64,000 nt of DNA, from positions 186,001 through 250,000 of the forward strand of contig CAWJCB010000025.1 of the NCBI GenBank assembly GCA_963841105.1, given 5' to 3'. This stretch comes from VAZQ01 sp963841105. GTDB lineage: Bacteria; Pseudomonadota; Alphaproteobacteria; Rhizobiales; Xanthobacteraceae. Below the pieces are notes generated by a model. It worked only from the letters and a program-made list of their open reading frames with translations. It made no database searches and had not been told where the DNA came from. The position numbers and the translations under genes were made by a program. Below are positions 36,990 through 46,525 of this stretch, in pieces. Numbering within the stretch: position 1 is the first letter of the stretch; each line of letters opens with the position of its first letter.

Positions 36990-38017
36990 TGCGGATATCC
37001 TCTCGTAAGTGCTCGCGGCGGCGCGTTGAGCCCGTTTGCGGAACGGCCAATCGCAAATGCCCCGGCAACGAGGCCGAGCATGGCGCAGAACGCTCCTGTT
37101 CGGATCCAACGTGGATCGAAACCGACAACCCCGGAGCTGGCGCGCTTATCAAACCGGCCGTGCGAGCCAGGATCGCCCGGCGGCGGCGAGAAGAGATTAT
37201 CGGGCCTGCTTTCGTCTCTGGGCTCACGCGTCAACTGACCCGAGTAGCCTTCACGCGCGAGGAGATGATCTCCGAGACGGGGAAGGAGCATGGTCCCGAT
37301 GATTGCCTTCAACGCCGAGCGACCAATCCAAAGCTCGCGCGGGGTTTCGCGCGCGGCGCGCACGATCTCACGCGCGATCGCCTCAGGCTGGAATATCGGG
37401 GGCACGGGCTGCGCCTTCTTCGGCATGCGGCTGCGCGCCCAGTCGAACTGCGGTGTGTTCACGGCCGGAAGCTGCACCATGGTAAGACGGATGCCGCTTC
37501 CCTCGTGGGCCAACTCGCTCCGCAACGAATCCGTGAAGCCCCGCACGGCGAACTTTGCCGCGCAATAGGCCGATTGGAGCGGAATGGCGCGGTAGCTCAG
37601 CGCCGACCCCACCTGGACAATGGTGCCACGGTCGCGCCGGCGCATGCGCTTGAGGGCTGCAAGGGTGCCGTGGACCTGGCCAAGATAGGTGACCTCGGTG
37701 ACGCGGCGGAACTCTTCCGGCTTGATCTCGTGCACCGGCGCGAAGATCGTCGCCATCGCATCATTGACCCAGACATCGATTGGTCCCAGCTCCCTTTCGA
37801 CCCGCTCCGCCGCGTGATCCAACTCGGCGGCATCGGCAACATCGACTGCAATCGCCAGCCCCTCGACACCGAATCTGCGTGCAGCTCGTGCCGCACTTGC
37901 CAGACGTTCCTGCCCACGAGCAATCAGCGCAACATTGCAGCCTTGCCGCGCAAATTCGATCGCAACAGCCCGCCCTACTCCCGCGCTCGCTCCTGTGATG
38001 ACGACTGTGGAAGCCAT
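36986..38017 (-). CDS. Short-chain dehydrogenase/reductase with C-terminal membrane segment
   Basis: First gene of the six-gene leftward operon. The Rossmann motif is VVITGASAGVGRAVAIEFAR (TGxxxGxG), with NDAMATIF-type NNAG variant and the catalytic triad S-Y-K in GSALSYRAIPLQSAYCAAK. The ATG at 38017 was preferred over an earlier in-frame ATG because MASTVVITG is the normal SDR start. The last 40 residues contain a hydrophobic helix (GAFCAMLGLVAGAFAIGRSA), unusual for SDRs and suggesting membrane attachment. Reversible NAD(P)-dependent oxidation of an alcohol or sugar is expected. Length 343 residues, no frameshift. Confidence 0.88.
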   Translation of the reverse strand: MASTVVITGASAGVGRAVAIEFARQGCNVALIARGQERLASAARAARRFGVEGLAIAVDVADAAELDHAAERVERELGPIDVWVNDAMATIFAPVHEIKPEEFRRVTEVTYLGQVHGTLAALKRMRRRDRGTIVQVGSALSYRAIPLQSAYCAAKFAVRGFTDSLRSELAHEGSGIRLTMVQLPAVNTPQFDWARSRMPKKAQPVPPIFQPEAIAREIVRAARETPRELWIGRSALKAIIGTMLLPRLGDHLLAREGYSGQLTREPRDESRPDNLFSPPPGDPGSHGRFDKRASSGVVGFDPRWIRTGAFCAMLGLVAGAFAIGRSANGLNAPPRALTRGYPQ

Positions 38018-38234
38018 GCGTATTTCTTCTCTGACGATTTCCCGCGAGCCCCCGAACGCGAGCACAGCCCCGAACGCGAGATTAAATTCTCAGAGGGATA
38101 ACCACCAACTGGCGGCGTCGTTCCTGCGCGGCGACAAATCGGTACGACAGCGACTCGACATTGTCGGAATGCAGGGAGCAAAGCCGAGGGGCCGGTCCCG
38201 GATTGCGCATGACGGCGCAATCCGGGCTACAGGA

Positions 38235-39752
38235 TCAGGCGTTCCCGAGCGGCAGAGCGATGAACCTGGTCGCATCACCTGATTTGACGCGCATCAGGAC
38301 GGAGCGCTTGCCGCCTTTCTGCAACTCGCCGAGCTCTTTGCGAATGTCGGCGGGCGTGGAGACGACCTTGCCGGCAACGTCAAGAATGACGTCGCCCACG
38401 CGAAACCCATGCTCGGCAGCCGGCCCATCGGGTTCCACTGCGGTCACGGCAACGCCTTTGTCGCCGCTCCCCGCTACGTCGTTTGCAGGCGAAAGCGTGA
38501 GTCCCAGATGAGGGATGCCCGGCTGCTCACCGCCGCTCGAAGAGGCGTTTGCTTGGTGCTGTTGGTCCGGCAACTGTCCGAGCGTCACCGCCAGATTCTT
38601 CTGCTCTCCCTTGCGCAGAACGGAGACATTGACAGAGCTGCCGGGAGCCATGGTGGCGATTTTTCTTGCGAGCTCGTGGGCGCTGGCGATTTGCTCGCCG
38701 TTCACGGCCGTGATCACATCGCCTGCCGCGACGCCGGCCTTCGCCGCCGGGCTGCCGGATTGAGGCTCAGCAACCAGCGCACCATCGGTGCTCTTAAGAC
38801 CGAGACTGTCGGCGATATCTGCGGTGATCGGCTGGATCTGCACGCCGAGCCATCCGCGCGTTACGGAGCCTTTGTCCTTGAGCTGCGAGACGACCCATTT
38901 GGCGGTCCGGGCAGGGATATCGAACCCGATGCCAACCGAACCTCCTGAGGGAGAAAAGATCGCCGTGTTAACGCCGATCACGTTGCCATCGACGTCGAAT
39001 GCGGGGCCGCCGGAATTGCCCTTGTTGATGGGAGCATCGATCTGGATGAAATCATCGTAGGGGCCGGCGCCGATGTCCCGGCCGCGCGCTGAAACAATAC
39101 CGGCGGTTACGGTGCCGCCGAGACCAAACGGATTGCCGACCGCAACCACCCAATCGCCGATGCGCGGCGCATGATCGGAGAACCTGACATACGGAAAATT
39201 GTCGCCATCGATCTTGATAAGAGCCAAATCCGTCTTCTGATCCGTGCCGATGACCTTCGCTGTATAAACCTTCCCCGCGTCGGTCGTGACCTGCACCGAG
39301 GTCGAGTGATCCACGACGTGGTAATTCGTCACTGCGTATCCGTCCTGGGAGACGAGGAACCCTGATCCCTCTCCCGTGATGAACCTGTGGCCGGTGCTCG
39401 GGCGCTGTCCTGGCAGCCCGAATTGCCGGAAGAACTTTTCGAGCGGCGCGCCGGGCTCAGAGGGCGATGCTTGGCCGTTCGTGCCGGTTATTTGCTCGTC
39501 AAGCTTCACACGCACGGAAATCACCGCAGGTTTGACCTTCGCGACCAGATCGGCAAATCCGGCCGGTTGCGACGCAAGTGCCGCCGCATGCGCTGCTCCG
39601 CCTGAAACGGGAAGTGGAACGGCGGGAACTCCGGCGAGCAGGATCGCACTGCTGAGCGCGGCCGCCGAGCCAAGAAGGGTCAATCGGCGGGCAACCAGTC
39701 GCTTGTTCTGCCTGGGAGGTACGTTCGTTTGAGTCATGTCTTGGAACTCCAT
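38235..39752 (-). CDS. Do/HtrA family periplasmic serine protease (DegP/DegQ type)
   Basis: A 505-residue protease and chaperone of envelope quality control. After an N-terminal leader there is a trypsin-like domain with the catalytic triad His145 (TNYHVVDH), Asp175 (KTDLALIK) and Ser247 (NKGNSGGP), then two PDZ domains (SLGLKSTDGALVAEPQSGSP and GVAVTAVEPDGPAAEHGFRV). The length matches DegP-like proteases. An internal ATG at about 39737 (MTQTNVPPRQNKR) is an equally possible start. It stands alone, 107 bases from the divergent-pointing regulator's end. Confidence 0.93.
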   Translation of the reverse strand: MEFQDMTQTNVPPRQNKRLVARRLTLLGSAAALSSAILLAGVPAVPLPVSGGAAHAAALASQPAGFADLVAKVKPAVISVRVKLDEQITGTNGQASPSEPGAPLEKFFRQFGLPGQRPSTGHRFITGEGSGFLVSQDGYAVTNYHVVDHSTSVQVTTDAGKVYTAKVIGTDQKTDLALIKIDGDNFPYVRFSDHAPRIGDWVVAVGNPFGLGGTVTAGIVSARGRDIGAGPYDDFIQIDAPINKGNSGGPAFDVDGNVIGVNTAIFSPSGGSVGIGFDIPARTAKWVVSQLKDKGSVTRGWLGVQIQPITADIADSLGLKSTDGALVAEPQSGSPAAKAGVAAGDVITAVNGEQIASAHELARKIATMAPGSSVNVSVLRKGEQKNLAVTLGQLPDQQHQANASSSGGEQPGIPHLGLTLSPANDVAGSGDKGVAVTAVEPDGPAAEHGFRVGDVILDVAGKVVSTPADIRKELGELQKGGKRSVLMRVKSGDATRFIALPLGNA

Positions 39753-39859
39753 TTCGTTCTTTGCAGGGATGGCCCTGCAGAAGAAATGGGGACGCCGAGT
39801 GAAAAGGTCCTGACTCGCGGATTAAATCGCCGAAAGGTGCAGCAAGGGGGCGGGGCGCC

Positions 39860-40603
39860 TCACGCCGGACCGATGGGACCTCGCAAGTGACGCTGGTATT
39901 CGCGCATGATCAATCGATAACAGTCGCAGCAAGCGGTTTCGAGTCTGCGCACATCAGGAACCAGAATTGCTCCTCTTTGCAGCTTGAGCAGCTCTTCTTT
40001 TCGGAAGACGTCGAGGCATTCTGTCACGCCCGCCCGTCGCACCCCGAGCAGACGCGCGAGGACCTCATGGGTCAACGGCAGTTCATCTGTTCCAAGTGCA
40101 TTGCGCGCCAATAGCAGCCAACGGCACAACCGCTGCCGCAGCGAATGATGCGCATTGCAGGCTCCTGACTGGGACGTCTGCAAAAGCACGACCTGCGCAT
40201 AGTGCCGCAGCACCGTCCGCAGGCCCGGCACATCCTGCAATAATGCCCTGAACTCCGAAGCCGATGCTTTCAAAGCACTGCCACCGACGTGCACCACGCG
40301 CCGGTGCGGCGGCTCGTCATCATCGGGTACCATGATGGGAGCGCCGACCATGCCCTCTGATCCAACGAGCCATACTTCCACAAAGTCTGCTTCTCCAATT
40401 TTGGCAGCTACTGAGACCAAACCGCTCTGCACGAAATAAACGTGCTGCATCGGCAGCCGCCAGTGATGCAAAACCTGCCGCGGACGGATCTCGACCGTCT
40501 CGCAGATGGACAGAACCCGGCGCAACTCGCCTTCAGGAAGGAGCTTGAGCAACCTGTTACGCAGAGAGACTGCCGGCAACGGGGGAGGAGAAGCGACGTC
40601 CAT
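39860..40603 (-). CDS. Crp/Fnr family transcriptional regulator
   Basis: A 247-residue regulator. N-terminal cyclic-nucleotide-binding-like domain (ICETVEIRPRQVLHHWRLPM, FVQSGLVSVAAKIGEADFVE, GSEGMVGAPIMV) and C-terminal winged helix (LPLTHEVLARLLGVRRAGVT, with recognition helix around VRRAGVTECL). The missing four-cysteine Fnr pattern argues against an oxygen-sensing cluster. It may respond to a different signal; the target is not evident. The gene is transcribed leftward toward the HtrA gene. Confidence 0.85.
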   Translation of the reverse strand: MDVASPPPLPAVSLRNRLLKLLPEGELRRVLSICETVEIRPRQVLHHWRLPMQHVYFVQSGLVSVAAKIGEADFVEVWLVGSEGMVGAPIMVPDDDEPPHRRVVHVGGSALKASASEFRALLQDVPGLRTVLRHYAQVVLLQTSQSGACNAHHSLRQRLCRWLLLARNALGTDELPLTHEVLARLLGVRRAGVTECLDVFRKEELLKLQRGAILVPDVRRLETACCDCYRLIMREYQRHLRGPIGPA

Positions 40604-40934
40604 TATTCAACTTCACGCGGGCGCATTGCTGCTTGGTACGCCAGCGTACCCGTATCGGCAAGTGAGTGCACCAACGCAGTCACGGCCCGCCGGCACGCCG
40701 ACCTGTTCGCCGTTGCGGGTCGATCGCGGCAGCCGCGGATCGGGCGCCACCGATAATTCAAGGTCGTCCCAAGCGGGGCGGCTCCTGTGTCCGCTAGCGT
40801 ACCGCTCTTCTCCTCCAGGGCCAGAACTGAAACAAGCAGGCCTCGTTGTGCTTCATCCGGCGTCGACTGCCGCCTTGGCCGCAGATGTCCGCGGGGTTGG
40901 GGGAAACGGCATCCAATCTCACAGGAGAAATGCA
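40604..40934. other. Intergenic region between the regulator and a small secreted protein
   Basis: About 330 bases between divergent genes. It must contain both promoters, but I could not pick out convincing boxes. A small frame here has no family features. The last bases (CACAGGAGAAATGC) form the ribosome-binding site of the next gene. Confidence 0.4.
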
Positions 40935-41324
40935 ATGCGAACGCTAGCTCTCACGATCGTGGCGATAACTGTCAGTTCCGCCGCTTTCGCTCAAGCTCCC
41001 ACCAGTGCTCCCCAGACGACAGGACCTGCGGTCAGTCCTCAACAGTCCACGCAGGCGCAGCCGCCCGGCCAGATCGCCCAGCAGATTCGAAAGAATTTGG
41101 AGCAAGCAGGCTTCAAGGACATCAAGCTCATGCCAAGCTCCTTCCTGGTCCGCGCCCAGGACAAGGACGGCCATCCGGTCATGATGGTCATCAATCCGGA
41201 TTCGGTGACCTCTCTCACGGAAGTCAATCCCCCGCACAGCGCGACCGGCGGAAGCTCCACAAGCGGACAAGGATCCGCTCCTCCGAATTCCAACCCGGCG
41301 CCCAAAAATCCCAACGTTCACTAA
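40935..41324 (+). CDS. Small exported Pro/Gln-rich protein
   Basis: A 129-residue protein with a signal peptide (MRTLALTIVAITVSSAAFAQ). After a Pro/Gln/Thr linker, a short conserved-looking domain follows: IRKNLEQAGFKDIKLMPSSF, VRAQDKDGHPVMMVINPDS. This pattern is common in small periplasmic proteins of Hyphomicrobiales, with no known function. A strong ribosome-binding site (AGGAGA) precedes the ATG. The C-terminal 25 residues are Ser/Pro/Asn-rich. Confidence 0.75.
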   Translation: MRTLALTIVAITVSSAAFAQAPTSAPQTTGPAVSPQQSTQAQPPGQIAQQIRKNLEQAGFKDIKLMPSSFLVRAQDKDGHPVMMVINPDSVTSLTEVNPPHSATGGSSTSGQGSAPPNSNPAPKNPNVH

Positions 41325-41348
41325 ATTGGGCAGGATCGAGCGAAAGGA

Positions 41349-41573
41349 TTGGAGCCGTCCAAAAGCACGCCTTGCCGAACCTTCATCAGCAAGAAACTTG
41401 CGAGAAACTTGAAAGACGGCTCCCGTCTCCAGGGAAACAGCGTTCGCGACCCCTATACCGACGAGGGGCACTACACCACGCTGCGAAATTTCTACACCGT
41501 ATTCGGCGACGTGCGGACACTCGGCGAGGTGATCGTCTCGCTCAAGCGCGGATCGCACAAGGCTGCCGCCTGA
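41349..41573 (+). CDS. Possible small hypothetical protein
   Basis: A 74-residue frame starting MEPSKSTPCRTFISKKLARN and ending SLKRGSHKAAA. The middle part (GHYTTLRNFYTVFGDVRTLG) has a plausible protein-like composition, but no family is recognised and the ribosome-binding site is weak. It could be a real small gene following the secreted protein or a chance frame. Confidence 0.35.
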   Translation: MEPSKSTPCRTFISKKLARNLKDGSRLQGNSVRDPYTDEGHYTTLRNFYTVFGDVRTLGEVIVSLKRGSHKAAA

Positions 41574-41824
41574 TATTCCTTTGAAGCGCGGAAATCGCTT
41601 CGCACTCGCGCATGGCGAGAACCCGTAATTTCGGGCTCACCGCGCTGATGTTCCGATGGACGCCGCGGAGCCACAGGCTCTTAGATGGCCAGAAGCTCCT
41701 ATTGTGGTGTGCTTTCAAAGTGTCGCTCTCCGCGTTCAACGGCGCTCTGCCGGTTCCACGCGAATGCGAAACCACGCGTCCGGTCAGCGCGTTCCTCTCA
41801 CAGGGGACTTGAACCGGAACGATC

Positions 41825-42895
41825 ATGACCAGAGAGACCGCGCCTTTGCCATCCGAGCCGTTCGGCCATACCCCGGATGGGCAGGCTGCCAGGGTCTACA
41901 CGTTAGAAAACTCGCAATTGCGGGTGCGCATCACGGACTATGGCGGACGCATGGTCTCGATCGAGGCGCCCGACCGGTTCGGACACCGCGGCGATGTTCT
42001 GCTGGGCTTCGAAGACGCGGCCGCCTACGTGAAGGCCGGAGGCGCGTTCGGTGCACTCCTTGGTCGTAATGCCAATCGTATCGCCGGCGGCAGCTTCACG
42101 CTCGATGGCCGCGCGTACCGCCTGCCGACCAACGACGGCACCTCGACCCTGCATGGCGGCCCCGTCGGCTTCGACAAGGTCTTCTGGACGCTGGTCTCGG
42201 CGACGGCCGGGTCAGTGCCGGCTCTCGTCCTGACCCATGTCAGCCCCGACGGCGATCAGGGCTTCCCAGGAGAGCTTTCCGTTGCGGCTACCTATCGCCT
42301 CGATGGCGACTCGCTCTGGCTGGAATTTGAGGCACGCACCACGAAACCCACGCTCGTGAGCCTGAGCGCTCACCCGTATTTCAACCTGGCCGGCGCCGCG
42401 AACGGCAATGCGCTGGACCATATCGTCGCCATTGCGTCGGACGCCTTTCTGCCCACCGACGACAAACAGATCCCCACCGGAGAGATCCGATCCGTTGCCG
42501 GCACTCCCTTCGACTTTCGCGAACCAACGCCGCTGGGCGCGCGCATTCGCCAGGCGGACCCCCAGTTGATCTATGGCACGGGTTATGACCAGTGCTTCGT
42601 GCTGGGCACCGGGCAGGCGCCGACGCCACGCCTTGCAGCCCGTGCCCTCGATCCGACGAGCGGCAGGGCGCTTGAGATTCACACCACGCAACCTGGGCTG
42701 CAGCTTTATACGGGCAACAAGCTGAACGGCTCGGTCGCGGGTCGCGGCGGCGTCATTTATCGCCAGTCCGCGGGCTTCGCCTTCGAGCCGCAGGGCTTTC
42801 CCGATGCGCCGCACCATCCGGCATTCCCGTCGACGATCCTGCGTCCCGGAGAAAAATATGACGCCATCATTCGTTATCGTTTCATGGTGAGCTGA
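41825..42895 (+). CDS. galM: Aldose 1-epimerase (mutarotase)
   Basis: Interconverts alpha and beta anomers of aldoses in the cytoplasm. The 356-residue protein has the family catalytic elements: GRNANRIAGGSF, His110 in STLHGGPVGFDK, His183 in LSAHPYFNLAG, GTGYDQCFVL, and the base-type Glu in GFAFEPQGFPDAPHHP (about residue 319). Start at the ATG at 41825 gives a normal N-terminus. It stands alone and convergent to the oxidase block. Its role in sugar metabolism fits the sugar-type dehydrogenases encoded on both sides. Confidence 0.93.
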   Translation: MTRETAPLPSEPFGHTPDGQAARVYTLENSQLRVRITDYGGRMVSIEAPDRFGHRGDVLLGFEDAAAYVKAGGAFGALLGRNANRIAGGSFTLDGRAYRLPTNDGTSTLHGGPVGFDKVFWTLVSATAGSVPALVLTHVSPDGDQGFPGELSVAATYRLDGDSLWLEFEARTTKPTLVSLSAHPYFNLAGAANGNALDHIVAIASDAFLPTDDKQIPTGEIRSVAGTPFDFREPTPLGARIRQADPQLIYGTGYDQCFVLGTGQAPTPRLAARALDPTSGRALEIHTTQPGLQLYTGNKLNGSVAGRGGVIYRQSAGFAFEPQGFPDAPHHPAFPSTILRPGEKYDAIIRYRFMVS

Positions 42896-42958
42896 AGCTA
42901 ACCCAACTTGCGCAGAAGTTGGGCTAACTTGGCGCACGTAACTATCACATACGGTCCG

Positions 42959-43258
42959 TCACCGCGGATTGCCGGATTGCACGGGATAATCTGTGCGCGT
43001 CATCGGATCCAAGCTTCCCAAGCCAAGCAGTATGGCAAGCCAGAGCAGCCCCGCGGCAGCGAACAGGCGGACGATTTCGGGACCACGTCCGACTTCCATG
43101 AATACCACCCCGACCACCCCGACCATCAGCACAGCCGGAATCAGCACGAGCGGCCGGGCCGAGCGGTCCAGCGGCAGGAAGCTCGCGCCGAACTCTATGG
43201 CCAGCAGAACAAGAAGCAGCACCAAGGTCAGCAATAAATGGCGGAAGCGCGGCGTCAT
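42959..43258 (-). CDS. Cytochrome c oxidase subunit IV-type small membrane protein
   Basis: A 99-residue protein with three hydrophobic segments (LLLTLVLLLVLLAIEFGASF, LVLIPAVLMVGVVGVVFMEV, FAAAGLLWLAILLGLGSLD), matching caa3-type subunit IV (CoxD/CtaF). It is the last gene of the fifteen-gene block and overlaps the subunit III stop by four bases. Such subunits help assembly or stability of the oxidase; they carry no cofactor. Confidence 0.8.
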   Translation of the reverse strand: MTPRFRHLLLTLVLLLVLLAIEFGASFLPLDRSARPLVLIPAVLMVGVVGVVFMEVGRGPEIVRLFAAAGLLWLAILLGLGSLDPMTRTDYPVQSGNPR

Positions 43259-43920
43259 GGTCCCCGCCCCACCAGATAGATCAGGGGATAGAGCATGATC
43301 CAGACGATGTCGACGAAGCTCCAGTAGAGGCCGACCACGGCCACCGGCGTGTAATAGAGGGGCGAGAATTCCTCCCGCCGCGCGCGCAGGATGATCCAGC
43401 CGACCAGGAATAGCCCGCCGACCATGTGCAGGCCGTGGAGCGCGGTGCTCACGAAATAGAACACGAAGAAGATGCGCGCCCCGCCACTGAGCGGGCCCTG
43501 GATGGCGAAGTCGGGCCCAGGGAAAAGATGCTGATTGAAATCCTTGTACCACTCGATCCCGAATTTGAGAATCAGGAAGGCAATGCCGAGCGCCCCGGCG
43601 ATGGCGCAGCATTGGATCAGCCTGCGATTATTCCCGGCTTCGATGAAGGCTACGCCCGCGGCGTAGACGAAGCTGCTGGTCACCAGGATTACGGCATTGA
43701 TCGTGCCGATCGCCAACTGGGTTTGCTGCGCGCCCGCATCGAATCCGGCTTGGTTCCAGTGGCGGGTATAGATCCAGGTCAGGAACAAGGCGCCGAAGAA
43801 CAGCACCTCCGTGGCCAGGAACAGCCACATGCCGGAGATCGCAGACTCTGCCTGGTGCCGGGCGCTGGAGTACTGGAACTCGTGCGCAAGGCCGGTTTCA
43901 GAGATGTGCGTTTCAGACAT
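43255..43920 (-). CDS. ctaE: Cytochrome c oxidase subunit III
   Basis: A 221-residue subunit with the five or more membrane helices expected for the short caa3-type form. Conserved pieces: MWLFLATEVLFFGALFLTWI, ARIFFVFYFVSTALHGLHM with the conserved His-x-x-His, and VGLYWSFVDIVWIMLYPLIY. The ATG giving MSETHISETGLAHEFQ was chosen; it follows the CoxI stop by 11 bases. It stabilises proton delivery into subunit I. Confidence 0.92.
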   Translation of the reverse strand: MSETHISETGLAHEFQYSSARHQAESAISGMWLFLATEVLFFGALFLTWIYTRHWNQAGFDAGAQQTQLAIGTINAVILVTSSFVYAAGVAFIEAGNNRRLIQCCAIAGALGIAFLILKFGIEWYKDFNQHLFPGPDFAIQGPLSGGARIFFVFYFVSTALHGLHMVGGLFLVGWIILRARREEFSPLYYTPVAVVGLYWSFVDIVWIMLYPLIYLVGRGP

Positions 43921-43931
43921 CGGTTTCAGAC

Positions 43932-45574
43932 TTATGGATTTGCGGCTTGGCGCTGCACGACTTCGGGCGGCGGATAGTTGTAGGCCGGCTCGGTCACCAC
44001 GGGAGTTGAAATGAAGTTTTCGGTGAGCGGCGGGGATGAGGTCTTCCATTCGAGGCCGGTGGCATCCCACGGATTGGCAGGCGCACGCGCCCCGCAAAAC
44101 AGCGACCATGTCAGATAAGCCAGCGGCAGCAGGTACCCGACGGCGAGAATCGTGGCGCCGGCGGACGACAGTACGTTGAGCACCTCAAACTCCGGCGGGT
44201 AGGAGTGGTAGCGCCGCGGCATGCCGAGATAACCCAGGATGAACTGCGGGAAGAAGGTCAGGTTGAAGCCGATGAAGATGATCAGCGCGCCGGCGCGGCC
44301 CCACATCTCCGGGTACATCCGCCCGGTGATCTTCGGCCACCAGTAATGCAAGCCGGCGAAGAACGCGGTGACCATGCCGCCGACCATCACGTAGTGGAAA
44401 TGCGCCACCACGAAATAGGTCTGACTGAGGTGAACGTCGGCGGCGAGCGCGGCGACGAACAAACCCGTGAGGCCGCCCACGGTGAACAAGCCGATGAAGC
44501 CGAGAGCATACAGCATCGGCGCGTCGAAGCGGATGAAACCCTTATGCATGGTGCCGATCCAGTTGAACACTTTGATCGCGGAAGGCACCGCAACCATGTA
44601 GCTCAGAATCGAGAACACCAGGGCGGAATAGAGCGATGTGCCGGCAACGAACATGTGATGCCCCCAGACCAGGAAGCTGATCACCGCAATCGCGATGCTG
44701 CACCAGACGATGAATTTGTAACCGAAGATCCGCTTGTGCGAGAACACGGGAATGATTTCGCTGATCACGCCGAGGCCCGGCAAGATCATGATGTATACGG
44801 CAGGATGGGAGTAGAACCAGAACAGGTGCTGGAACAACAGCGGATCGCCGCCCGCCGCCGGATCGAAGACGCCGATGTGAAAGATTCGCTCGAATGACAG
44901 CAGCAGCAGCGTCATGGCGAGCACCGGGGTCGCCAGCACCAGGAGGACGCTGGTGGCATAGAGCGACCACAGGAACACCGGCATCCGATACCAGGTCAAA
45001 CCCGGCGCGCGCAGGCGATGGATGCTGACAATGAAATTCAATCCGGTCGCAATGGAAGAAAAGCCAGCGATGAAGACACCGGCGACGGCCGCGACCACAT
45101 GGCCTCTGGAATAGGTGGAAGAGAGCGGGGTGTAGAAGGTCCAACCGGTATCGACGCCACCTGCGAACAGCGCATAAAGGACGACGATGCCGGCAGCGAC
45201 GAACAGATACCAGCTCGCCAGGTTCAGCTTGGGAAAGGCCAGATCACGCGCACCGATCATCAGCGGGACAACGAAGTTACCGAGCGTGACCGGAACGGCC
45301 GGAATCAAAAAAAACCACACCATCACCACGCCGTGCATGGTGAATACCCTGTTATAGGTCTCGGCCGAGGAGATCATGCCTTCCGGCACGATCAGATTGT
45401 AGCGGATCAATGCCGCCGCGCCGCCGCCGACGAAGAAGAAGATCGTGATCTGAACCCAGATAGAGCAGCGCGATCCGTTTGTGATCGGTCGTGAGCAGCC
45501 AGCTGCGCAGGGTGACGCCATCCGTCAGGTAGGAGCTCGCGCTTTCCCGGAGCTTCGATGGCGATCGCGCTCAT
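43932..45574 (-). CDS. ctaD: Cytochrome c oxidase subunit I (caa3, A2-type), two frameshifts near the start
   Basis: Catalytic subunit carrying heme a and the heme a3-CuB site. Conserved His clusters: TMHGVVMVWFF, FYSHPAVYIMILPGLG, VWGHHMFVAG, FVVAHFHYVMVGG. Where A1-type enzymes have a Glu (HPEVYI) this protein has YSHPAVYI, the YS variant of A2-type oxidases. The true start is MSAIAIEAPGKR at 45574, overlapping the CoxII stop. Two one-base insertions, near 45535 (then SSYLTDGVTLRSWLLTTDHK) and near 45475 (then VQITIFFFVGGGAA), interrupt the first 50 residues; otherwise the protein is full length, about 547 residues. Confidence 0.92.
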
Positions 45575-46525
45575 GACGGGTTCTCCGCGGCCAAAGACTT
45601 GATGTAGGCGATGATTTTCAGCAGATCCTCCTCGCTCATCAGTCCGGCGAAGGAAGGCATGACGGGTGGATAACTGGCCACCCGTTGCGTGTCGGGTATC
45701 AGGATGCAATCGCGGATGTAGCGGTCATCCGCGGTGACGACCCTGCCGTCGGCGAGCGTCACCGGGCTGCCGTAGAGCCCAACGAGCGACGGCGCGCGCA
45801 CCGTGCTGACGGATTGAGTGCCGCCGGCGCCGTTTCCGCCGTGGCAGCCGCTGCAGCCAAAGCGCATGAACAGCGTTTGGCCGGCTTGCACCATTGTCTC
45901 GCCGGCGCCATTGCTGCTCCAGCCATTTCTGATAGTCGGGAGCCGACATCGCCACGATCTTGCCGGTCATTTGCGCGTGGCCCGTGCCGCAGAGCTGCGT
46001 GCAGAACAGGTGATACGTGCCCAGCCGCTCGGCCTGAAACCACAGCGTCTCATAACGGCCCGGCAGCACGTCATGCTTGATGCGGAACGCGGGGACGGAG
46101 AAATCGTGGATCACGTCCTCCGATGTCATCACCAGCTGGATCGGGCGGCCGACCGGGAGATGCAATGCGTTGATCTCGCGCTGACCGCCGGGATGCTCGA
46201 CCTTCCACATCCACTGCTTGCCGATGACGTAGATCTTCATCGCATCAGCGGGCGGTTGGAACAGACGGACGTAAAGATCCGCGCCCCAGACGAACAATCC
46301 GAAGAAGATCAGCAAGGTGGCGAACGTCCAGGCCGTCTCCAGCCGCCAGGTCTTCTTGGCCACAGCGCCGCGATCGATGCTGCTGCCGGCGCGGTATTTG
46401 AACATGTAGAGCAGCATCAGACCGAAGACGAGCGCGAGGATGGCGCAGGAGATCAGCAGCAGCGCCGCGATCAAATAGTCGACTTCCGGCGCGCTGGTGG
46501 TCGCCTGTGGCAGCCAGAACCTCAT
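45571..46525 (-). CDS. ctaC: Cytochrome c oxidase subunit II fused to cytochrome c (caa3 type), one frameshift
   Basis: Electron entry subunit, about 317 residues. Two N-terminal helices (YLIAALLLISCAILALVFGL and FATLLIFFGLFVWGADLY), then the cupredoxin with CuA ligands (VIHDFSVPAF, FCTQLCGTGHAQM), then a fused cytochrome c domain with CSGCH and the probable Met ligand in VMPSFAGLM. The cytochrome fusion defines a caa3 oxidase. One extra base near 45905 separates the two domains in reading frame; MVQAGQTLFMRFG continues. The stop overlaps the CoxI start (ATGA) and the start overlaps the SCO gene. Confidence 0.91.
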
